From contig JALWQU010000168.1 of NCBI GenBank assembly GCA_026982915.1, forward strand, positions 1 to 7,665: a stretch of DNA of 7,665 nucleotides. The letters are read 5' to 3'. The notes below the pieces were generated by a model, which did no database searches, was not told where the DNA came from, and worked only from the letters and a program-made list of their open reading frames with translations. Positions 1 to 4,730 of this stretch are shown here, one piece after another (the first letter of the stretch is position 1; every line of letters starts with the position of its first letter). Made by a program: the position numbers and the translations under genes. This stretch comes from Candidatus Altimarinota bacterium (GTDB taxonomy: Bacteria > Patescibacteriota > Gracilibacteria > UBA4473).

Positions 1-209
1 TACAGGATCTGAAGCGCTGACCTGTTTATTTGATAAAAATTCTCATTGTCCTATATTTGGGACTGAATAGTTACTAATTTTTTTCCTTCATAGGGATTTT
101 TAAGAATAACATTTTGGAGAATTTTTACAGCTTTTTGTTTTTCTTTCGCCGAAAAAAGACGAATATCTTTCACCGCTCGCTTTGTAATTTTTAGTTCAAA
201 TTTTTGCAT
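1..209 (-). pseudogene. RelE/YoeB-like toxin, interrupted by an in-frame TAG, running off the window
   Basis: An ATG at 207-209 lies 2 nt after the antitoxin stop, the usual antitoxin-toxin order. The frame gives 52 residues and then stops at TAG (51-53). The first part looks like a RelE/ParE-superfamily mRNA interferase: a basic start (MQKFELKITKRAVKDI), a Lys-rich helical stretch, and NPYEGKKL at 38-45, where YoeB-type toxins have a TPFEGKGKP-like turn. Past the TAG the same frame stays open to the window edge and reads DNENFYQINRSALQIL, which resembles the yR.n...RilY core strand of this family but with Gln where the conserved Arg residues usually stand. I infer a decayed toxin carrying one nonsense change and probable loss of active-site Arg. 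TAG is a genuine stop here, since sufC, atpA and the last gene all end with it. The family call rests on short motifs. A sequencing error at the TAG, or a very short functional protein, cannot be excluded. Confidence 0.6.
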
Positions 210-211
210 TT

Positions 212-466
212 TCAAAGAGCAAAGGCTGTTTCCAAACTCACAACATCATTATTCTTTATATCTTCATCCGCCTCGATTAAAGAGGCTTTTAAATTGGGGA
301 TCATGGATAGCTCCGCTGTTTCAAGTAATTCTTCATATTCTTGCTCGGACAACAAAACAACATTTCCCGACTTTGATTTAATTTTTGTTTGACCATGAGT
401 TGTGGTCGTTTTTTTTATCAGTGGAAAAAAGTTATTCCGAGCTTTTGTGGCCGTAATTGTTTGCAT
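212..466 (-). CDS. Type II antitoxin, Phd/YefM family
   Basis: The product is 84 residues, typical for YefM/Phd antitoxins (about 80-90). The N-terminal half (1-50) fits the DNA-binding dimerisation fold: MQTITATKARNNF at the start, then a KSGNVVLLS strand (32-40) and EQEYEELLETAEL (41-53), the counterpart of the family's NGEAVLMSLEEYNSLEETA pattern. The acidic tail (about 60-84) would be the flexible part that wraps and neutralises the toxin. These proteins repress their own operon and inhibit a RelE/YoeB-type RNase. The ATG at 464-466 is chosen because it starts the conserved MxTIxxxxAR motif; no Shine-Dalgarno precedes it. Just upstream are a good sigma-70 promoter and a perfect palindrome overlapping its -10 box, as expected for autoregulation. 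The frame looks intact, whereas its downstream toxin partner appears broken, so this may now be a solitary antitoxin or regulator. Confidence 0.85.
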   Translation of the reverse strand: MQTITATKARNNFFPLIKKTTTTHGQTKIKSKSGNVVLLSEQEYEELLETAELSMIPNLKASLIEADEDIKNNDVVSLETAFAL

Positions 467-483
467 TGAGATATCTTTATATT

Positions 484-503
484 ATGTCCTAATTGTAGGA
501 CAT
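484..503. promoter_or_regulatory. Palindromic operator over the antitoxin -10 box
   Basis: ATGTCCTA (484-491) and TAGGACAT (496-503) form a perfect 8-bp inverted repeat with a 4-bp centre. It overlaps the antitoxin -10 hexamer and the predicted transcription start. Phd/YefM antitoxins autorepress by binding such palindromes, so this is the likely operator. The arms differ from the TGTACA core known for E. coli YefM. Confidence 0.65.
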
Positions 504-520
504 GTTTTGTGTGGCGTCAA
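492..520 (-). promoter_or_regulatory. Sigma-70 promoter of the antitoxin operon
   Basis: On the minus strand, TTGACG (515-520) and TACAAT (492-497) are separated by exactly 17 bp; each hexamer matches consensus at 5 of 6 positions. Transcription would start near 485, leaving a leader of about 20 nt before the antitoxin ATG. Confidence 0.7.
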
Positions 521-567
521 AATTAAAACAATCAAGTGCCATTTTTCAAAAAAATAAACCAAAAAAC

Positions 568-596
568 TTGTACATTTTAGATTGTACCGCTATAAC
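568..596 (+). promoter_or_regulatory. Promoter of the trpR-trpE-transporter operon
   Basis: TATAAC (591-596) is a strong -10 box (5 of 6). TTGTAC (568-573) lies 17 bp upstream as a weaker -35 (3 of 6). Transcription should begin about 6-8 nt after the -10, near 602-604, while the trpR ATG is at 605. The mRNA would therefore be leaderless or nearly so. The promoter is wholly overlaid by the GTAC repeats of the proposed TrpR operator. Confidence 0.7.
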
Positions 597-601
597 AGTA
601 C
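570..601. promoter_or_regulatory. Tandem overlapping TrpR operators (three GTAC boxes at 14-bp spacing)
   Basis: GTAC occurs at 570-573, 584-587 and 598-601, each exactly 14 bp from the next. A GTAC-N10-GTAC frame is the geometry of the classical TrpR operator, whose ideal palindrome is GTACTAGTTAACTAGTAC. The first unit, GTACATTTTAGATTGTAC, has half-sites matching at 7 of 9 positions; from memory it matches the E. coli trpR operator (GTACTCTTTAGCGAGTAC) at 13 of 18. The second unit, GTACCGCTATAACAGTAC, also has 7 of 9 symmetric positions and shares the middle GTAC. The three boxes sit in the -35, in the spacer, and just after the -10, so a bound repressor would block RNA polymerase. That a TrpR gene starts 3 bp further on makes autoregulation the simplest reading. 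Confidence 0.75.
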
Positions 602-604
602 GCA

Positions 605-886
605 ATGAATAATAAACAAACGATCAAAACACTTTCTAAAAAACTAGAAACACTTTCCGCGGAAGAAATCGAGCATTTTTTCCAGGCTTTTTTTACCGAA
701 AAGGAGCGGTCTACCCTCGAAGGACGGATGAATATTATTAATCAATTATTACAAGGGATCCCCCAACGAAAAATCGCGCAAGATCTCGGTCTTAGTTTTA
801 GCCAGATAACAAGAGGTTCTCATGAGCTAAAAAACGGCGTAGGAAAAACCTTTTTTCCAAAATTCTTTGCCACGAAAAAACACTAA
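605..886 (+). CDS. trpR: Trp operon repressor TrpR
   Basis: This 93-residue protein matches the TrpR DNA-binding core. TEKERSTLEGRMNIINQLL (31-49) aligns with TPDEREALGTRVRIVEELL of E. coli TrpR, and QRKIAQDLGLSFSQITRGS (54-72) is the helix-turn-helix ending in the ITRGS signature of true TrpR, as opposed to the related YerC group. Arg41 and Arg70 correspond to E. coli Arg54 and Arg84, which sandwich the tryptophan co-repressor; Thr31 corresponds to Thr44. The position of Ser88, which touches the ligand amino group, is Glu74 here. The N-terminal arm is about 13 residues shorter than in E. coli. Holo-TrpR dimers bind operators when tryptophan is abundant. The gene directly follows a tandem GTAC operator and is 3 nt upstream of trpE, so it is predicted to control itself and the operon. 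The only upstream start is this ATG, with almost no leader. Confidence 0.92.
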   Translation: MNNKQTIKTLSKKLETLSAEEIEHFFQAFFTEKERSTLEGRMNIINQLLQGIPQRKIAQDLGLSFSQITRGSHELKNGVGKTFFPKFFATKKH

Positions 887-889
887 ATC

Positions 890-2260
890 ATGATTATCGA
901 AACCTACGACTACCAGACAGAACACTCACCCATTGCTATTTTTCAGCTTGTTCGTGAAAAATTTGGCGCGCCGATAGCCCTTTTGGAATCAGCGCTTACC
1001 GATGAAATCAATCCTTTTTCCTTCATTGCCTTTAGCCCTGTTCAGTCAGTCATAAGTCATACTAAGAGTTTTGAAAAAATAGAAAAAGCCCTCAAGAAAT
1101 GTACTAAATTCCCTAAAAATTTTCATCTATCAGGCGGTCTCATTGGCTATTTCAACTGGGAGATTTGTCAGGAAATCGAACCTATAAAAATAGATTCAAC
1201 GAATAATGAAACGGGCACAAAACCACCACACGCTTTGTTTTATGAATTTTCTCGTTTTTTTATTTTTGATCATCAAGAAAAAAAGATTTTTGCCCTACAA
1301 ACACATCTGAAAGAGGCGGAAAAGTTTCACGAGGAAAATGAAGCTATTTTAAAAGTCGCCAAGGCAGAAAATAGTAGTCCGTTGAAAACTAAGGCCATTC
1401 AAGACGAAAAAAATGCCAATTTTTCGGTTTTCACCTCCGAACAACAACAGGCAGTATTTGAAGAAAAAGTAAGCTATACGAAACAAAAAATACTCGACGG
1501 AGAAGTTTTTCAGATGATCGTTTCTAACGGGTTTAAAAAACAAACCAACAAGGACGGACTGGATTTTTATGCCGCTCTACGAACGATTGAACCTACAACG
1601 CATTTATTTTTCCTTGATTTTGGAATACACGGGCAAATTGCGGGGGCTAGCCCGGAGATACTAGGTTCAAAACGAGGCGAAAAAGTGGTTTATTCACCTA
1701 TTGCGGGGACACGCTACCGAGGAAAAACCGATGCAGAAGATGCTAAAATCCAGCAAGAAATGTGTGATGATCCAAAAGAAAATGCCGAGCATGATATGCT
1801 TATTGACCTTGGACGAAACGATCTTGGGCGTGTTTGTAAGACCGGTTCAATTCATATTACTCATGAAAAATACACCAAAAAATTCGCGAACCTAATGCAC
1901 TTAGTCACGGATATCGAGGGCCTTCTCAAGCCCCATTTAACCGCTATTGATTTTTTTAGGGCGATTTTCCCCGCGGGGACACTTTCGGGCGCGCCTAAAA
2001 TACGAGCCATGGAGCTCATCGCGAAAATTGAAAAAAATAGACGCGATCTTTATGGTGGGGCGGTTGGCTATTTTTCCGCCGACGGCGATATGGAATTTTG
2101 TATTGCTATTCGGAGTTTCGCGCTTAAGGCTGGAGTTTTAAAATTTCGAACCGGGGCGGGGATTGTACAGGATTCCGATCCCGCAAAAGAATGGTTAGAA
2201 ATCCATAATAAGGCCAAAAGTTTGTGTAAGATCGTAAATTATGTGGAAATTTATAAATGA
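890..2260 (+). CDS. trpE: Anthranilate synthase component I (TrpE)
   Basis: TrpE converts chorismate plus ammonia (delivered by TrpG) to anthranilate and pyruvate, the committed step of tryptophan synthesis. At 456 residues it is within the family range. The C-terminal chorismate-binding domain is complete: GEVFQMIVS (204-212), PIAGTRYRG (270-278), AEHDMLIDLGRNDLGRV (299-315), FPAGTLSGAPK (360-370), GGAVGYF (389-395) and GAGIVQDSDP (422-431). Alanine in PIAGT, where aminodeoxychorismate synthase PabB usually has the catalytic Lys of PIKGT, favours TrpE over PabB. LLES (31-34) in the N-terminal domain is the motif that binds tryptophan for feedback inhibition in the Salmonella enzyme, so the enzyme is probably allosterically controlled. 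There is no fused TrpG domain. The ATG is 3 nt after the trpR stop and the TGA overlaps the next gene's ATG, so translation is probably coupled. The usual Pro of the GTRPRG motif is Tyr275, a minor change. Confidence 0.96.
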   Translation: MIIETYDYQTEHSPIAIFQLVREKFGAPIALLESALTDEINPFSFIAFSPVQSVISHTKSFEKIEKALKKCTKFPKNFHLSGGLIGYFNWEICQEIEPIKIDSTNNETGTKPPHALFYEFSRFFIFDHQEKKIFALQTHLKEAEKFHEENEAILKVAKAENSSPLKTKAIQDEKNANFSVFTSEQQQAVFEEKVSYTKQKILDGEVFQMIVSNGFKKQTNKDGLDFYAALRTIEPTTHLFFLDFGIHGQIAGASPEILGSKRGEKVVYSPIAGTRYRGKTDAEDAKIQQEMCDDPKENAEHDMLIDLGRNDLGRVCKTGSIHITHEKYTKKFANLMHLVTDIEGLLKPHLTAIDFFRAIFPAGTLSGAPKIRAMELIAKIEKNRRDLYGGAVGYFSADGDMEFCIAIRSFALKAGVLKFRTGAGIVQDSDPAKEWLEIHNKAKSLCKIVNYVEIYK

Positions 2261-3168
2261 AAAAATATTATTTAGCACTTTCAGATACCGTCAAAGGCTA
2301 CCTCTTAATGAGTGGTTTTATTTTTTCCGCAACCATGGCTTATTTATTGATAGACCTAGTTTTTCGACAGTACCCACAAATATCGCCGGAGAATGCTATA
2401 TTTTGGGGATTTGGCGGAGCAGCGATTATCGGCCTTTTTTACTTCGTAAGTAGTACCCAAAAAAGAAATTTAGTCGTCCTTGAGTTCAAAAAATACAACC
2501 TTTTTATCATAGCGGTTTCTTTGTTTGCCGTCGTAGGTGCTATGCTCTGGTTTTGGGCGATGTCCGCTGCAAGTGGCGGTATTGTTTCCCTCTTAACTAA
2601 ATCACAAACTATTTTTGCCTTTTTACTCGGTATTTTATTTTTAAAAGAAAAATTTTCACTCAAAGAGGGGTTTGGTATCCTTATCGCGATCATGGGAATT
2701 CTAATAATTGCCAATCTTGAAGGAGAAATCTCTTCTGTGGCCGTTTTAGCAACGCTTACCTCCTCTATTCTTTACGCACTACAAAGTCTCTTGGTAAAAA
2801 AAGCGGGAACACACATAAACGCCCCTATATTTTCTTTTTTAAGAGTTGTTGTCACTACCACGATTTTAGCGATTATACTCCTATCTTTGCAAAGAATAAC
2901 CCTTATTCCTCCTTTGGCTTTTTTGACCTTGGCCCTATCACAAGTATTTGGATTTTTTATCGGTCGAATTTTTTATTTTGAAGCGCATAAATTTTTACCG
3001 ATATCAAAGCTCAATATGGTAACACTTTTTACCCCTGTTTTAATTTTAATCGGAGAATTTATATTTTGGGGCGATACTATTTCTTGGCAAAAACTCATAG
3101 GATCAGTGCTTATTATCGGAGGATTGTGCTTCTTTATTCGTGAACAATTTAAACTAAAAAAGACATGA
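2257..3168 (+). CDS. EamA/DMT-family permease, candidate tryptophan or aromatic-compound transporter
   Basis: This 303-residue integral membrane protein has about ten hydrophobic segments (approximately 15-35, 45-66, 80-101, 104-128, 137-153, 159-181, 190-211, 219-241, 250-272, 276-295). They form two EamA repeats, each ending in the family's pattern: LTKSQTIFAFLLGILFLKE followed by GFGILIAIMGILI in the first half, and TLFTPVLILIGEFIFWGD followed by LIGSVLIIGGL in the second. EamA/DMT proteins move small metabolites, and some, such as E. coli YddG, export aromatic amino acids. The ATG overlaps the trpE stop as ATGA, which implies coupled translation and membership of the TrpR-controlled operon. 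Because repression would coincide with tryptophan excess, uptake (as for TrpR-regulated Mtr in E. coli) is more logical than export, but direction and substrate are inference from context only. Confidence 0.88.
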   Translation: MKKYYLALSDTVKGYLLMSGFIFSATMAYLLIDLVFRQYPQISPENAIFWGFGGAAIIGLFYFVSSTQKRNLVVLEFKKYNLFIIAVSLFAVVGAMLWFWAMSAASGGIVSLLTKSQTIFAFLLGILFLKEKFSLKEGFGILIAIMGILIIANLEGEISSVAVLATLTSSILYALQSLLVKKAGTHINAPIFSFLRVVVTTTILAIILLSLQRITLIPPLAFLTLALSQVFGFFIGRIFYFEAHKFLPISKLNMVTLFTPVLILIGEFIFWGDTISWQKLIGSVLIIGGLCFFIREQFKLKKT

Positions 3169-3197
3169 ACGATAACTGGGAAAAGTTTTTACGGTCA

Positions 3198-3226
3198 TTG
3201 TTAAAAAACAGAAATCAAAGTATATT
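3198..3226 (+). promoter_or_regulatory. Promoter for trpG
   Basis: TTGTTA (3198-3203) and TATATT (3221-3226) are separated by exactly 17 bp, with 4 of 6 and 5 of 6 consensus matches. The start point would be near 3233, about 130 nt before the trpG ATG. There is no GTAC box nearby, so this promoter is not an evident TrpR target. Confidence 0.6.
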
Positions 3227-3241
3227 TTGTTAAGCTGTTTT
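3205..3241. repeat. Short inverted repeat around the trpG -10 box
   Basis: AAAACAG (3205-3211) and CTGTTTT (3235-3241) are perfect 7-bp arms that flank the -10 hexamer and the predicted start point, about 30 bp centre to centre. They could be half-sites for a regulator. They are A/T-rich and short, so chance is possible. Confidence 0.3.
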
Positions 3242-3258
3242 ATTGATTGACAGGCGAA

Positions 3259-3331
3259 AGAGCGGTTCGTCTTAGGCTTACCAAGAAGGATGGCCAGCTC
3301 ATCCGCAATGCGGATTCGAACCGTTCGCTCT
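3259..3331 (+). promoter_or_regulatory. Compact multi-hairpin structure in the trpG leader, function unknown
   Basis: The leader can fold into a branched structure with few unpaired bases. A closing stem pairs AGAGC-GGTTCG (3259-3269) with CGAACC and GCTCT (3317-3322, 3327-3331), leaving GTTC (3323-3326) bulged. Directly inside is a hairpin, TCTT/AAGA plus GG/CC with a CTTA loop (3270-3286). Next come two mutually exclusive hairpins: GGATG/CATCC (3288-3304) and ATCCGC/GCGGAT with an AAT loop (3301-3315), which share the ATCC at 3301-3304. It lies between the trpG promoter and start codon, so it would be transcribed as a 5' leader. It lacks a clear poly-U terminator and Trp codons and does not match T-box or tRNA consensus. 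It could be a cis-regulatory RNA, a small RNA or a DNA-level repeat element. Confidence 0.45.
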
Positions 3332-3363
3332 CCAATTTTACCCCTTAAATAACCTCAAGTCAA

Positions 3364-3963
3364 ATGAAAAAACTACTCCTCATCGACAACTACGACTCTT
3401 TTACCTATAACCTCGTGCAATATTTCCAAGAACTGGGACTGATGGTAACCGTCAAACGCAATGACGCTATAACGGTAGCCGAAGCCGAAGCCCTCTCTCC
3501 CGACTTTTTGGTTTTCTCCCCTGGACCGGGAACCGTCGATAATCCGGATGATATAGGCATTGGACCCGCTTTATTTGGAAAATTCAGAGGTAAGATTCCT
3601 ATTTTAGGCGTTTGCCTCGGGCAACAAATGATCGGTAAACTCTTTGGTGGGCATATCGCAAAGGTAAAACCAGAACACGGAAAAAGGTGGTCCATAAAGG
3701 TTTTAGACAAACAGGGCTTATTTAAAAATTTCGAAGATACTTTTGAAGGTATGCGATATCACTCCATGGTTGTTAGTCATGAAGACCAAGCCCTACTCGA
3801 AAAAAAAGGACTAAAAATAACCGCTAAAACCAATGATGCCGACGAGTTGATTATGGCTTTTGAGTCTTTGTCCGAAAAGATTTTTGGGGTACAATTTCAC
3901 CCCGAATCCGTCGGCACCAAAAAAGGCCTTTCTATTCTGAAAAACTTTATAGATTCGATCTAA
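3364..3963 (+). CDS. trpG: Anthranilate synthase component II, glutamine amidotransferase (TrpG/PabA)
   Basis: TrpG hydrolyses glutamine and channels ammonia to TrpE. The 199-residue protein is a full-length class I glutamine amidotransferase. It starts with LLIDNYDSFTYNL (5-17), contains the oxyanion motif SPGPG (52-56), the nucleophile Cys84 in GVCLGQQ, the PEHGK motif (103-107), RYHS (131-134), and the catalytic His179 and Glu181 in QFHPES. The same protein often also serves PabB in folate synthesis, so TrpG and PabA cannot be told apart by sequence; the nearby trpE favours TrpG. It is separated from trpE by the transporter and a 195-nt gap holding its own promoter and a structured leader, so it is probably transcribed and regulated apart from the TrpR operon. 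The ATG begins the conserved N-terminus and has no Shine-Dalgarno. Its TAA overlaps the stop codon of the convergent sufC. Confidence 0.95.
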   Translation: MKKLLLIDNYDSFTYNLVQYFQELGLMVTVKRNDAITVAEAEALSPDFLVFSPGPGTVDNPDDIGIGPALFGKFRGKIPILGVCLGQQMIGKLFGGHIAKVKPEHGKRWSIKVLDKQGLFKNFEDTFEGMRYHSMVVSHEDQALLEKKGLKITAKTNDADELIMAFESLSEKIFGVQFHPESVGTKKGLSILKNFIDSI

Positions 3964-4721
3964 ACAACCTGAAACCCTTTTATTTTTTTCGTCGACACAA
4001 ACGCATCAAATCCCTCACGATGCACTTTATCAATAATTTCCTGACCACCTGACCGGATAATTTTACCATGACAAAGAATATGAACCTGTGTTGGATTGAT
4101 TTTATCCAGTAATTTCTCTGAATGAGAAACAATAATCGCCGATTTATCCCCTCGATCAAACCAGGTATTAAACCCTTTCCCGATCGCAGAAATCGTATCC
4201 ACATCAACCCCCGAATCAATCTCATCTAAAAACACAAGACTCGGGTCAAGACTGAGTAGTGACGCCATTTCCATTTTCTTTCGTTCACCTCCCGAAAAGC
4301 CCTTGTTCATTTCTCTATCAGCAAAAGAAGTGCTTAATCGCATGGATTCAAGATTTTTCTCAAAAGAGCGTTTGAACTTAAAGCTAGAAGTAAAGGTCGG
4401 GTCTAGTGACTTTTTTGCTGCAAAAAGAAGATTCCGCGCACTAACCCCATCAATTTCTGGCGGCGACTGAAAACTCAGGAAAAAGCCTGATTTAGCTCGC
4501 TCTGACGGTGTTTTTTGGCGAAAAGATTCTGTCTTAAAAACAATGTCGCCTTCAACAACATCATACTGACTATCGCCTAGTAAAACACGTCCAAGCGTTG
4601 ATTTACCCGACCCATTCGGACCCAATATTACATGGATTTCCCCAGGCTTAACGACAAGATCAACCCCTTTTAGAATGGGTTGATCTTGAAATTTTGCGTG
4701 AAGATTTTTTATTTCTAGCAT
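3960..4721 (-). CDS. sufC: Fe-S cluster assembly ATPase SufC
   Basis: SufC is the cytosolic ABC-type ATPase of the SufBCD scaffold that builds iron-sulfur clusters. From the ATG at 4719-4721 the protein has 253 residues and starts MLEIKNLHA, the usual SufC N-terminus. A TTG two codons upstream is open but less likely. Visible motifs are Walker A GPNGSGKST (34-42), the Q-loop in LSFQSPPEIDGVS (Gln85), the ABC signature FSGGERKK (142-149), Walker B LVFLDE with catalytic Glu167, D-loop SGVD (170-173) and the switch His200. The Q-loop and NKGFSGGE surroundings are those of SufC rather than of transport ATPases. It follows atpA by 9 nt and is probably co-transcribed with it. sufB, sufD and sufS are absent from the window, which is unusual because sufC normally lies among them. 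The last codons overlap the convergent trpG stop. Confidence 0.92.
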   Translation of the reverse strand: MLEIKNLHAKFQDQPILKGVDLVVKPGEIHVILGPNGSGKSTLGRVLLGDSQYDVVEGDIVFKTESFRQKTPSERAKSGFFLSFQSPPEIDGVSARNLLFAAKKSLDPTFTSSFKFKRSFEKNLESMRLSTSFADREMNKGFSGGERKKMEMASLLSLDPSLVFLDEIDSGVDVDTISAIGKGFNTWFDRGDKSAIIVSHSEKLLDKINPTQVHILCHGKIIRSGGQEIIDKVHREGFDAFVSTKKIKGFQVV

Positions 4722-4730
4722 GAACAAAGG

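Noticed and set aside
890..2260. PabB (aminodeoxychorismate synthase) instead of TrpE
   Set aside because: PIAGT has Ala in place of the catalytic Lys of PabB, the LLES feedback motif is present, and the gene is adjacent to trpR.
3305..3335. A tRNA gene on the minus strand, suggested by GGTTCGAATCC
   Set aside because: The T-stem has only three good pairs, the motif comes at the 5' rather than the 3' end of the structured block, and no anticodon arm or matching acceptor in the right order can be drawn on either strand.
3290..3352. Short ORF (20 residues, start MASSAMRIR) as a trp leader peptide
   Set aside because: It has no Trp codons, its only SD-like AAGAAGG abuts the ATG, and it overlaps the hairpins. 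An attenuator peptide for a trp gene should contain Trp codons.
3233..3363. T-box riboswitch before trpG
   Set aside because: No T-box consensus (AGGGTGGNACCGCG-like) and no terminator/antiterminator pair with a T-run are present.
4722..4727. SufC start at the TTG at 4725-4727
   Set aside because: The ATG two codons downstream gives the standard MLEIKNLHA N-terminus.
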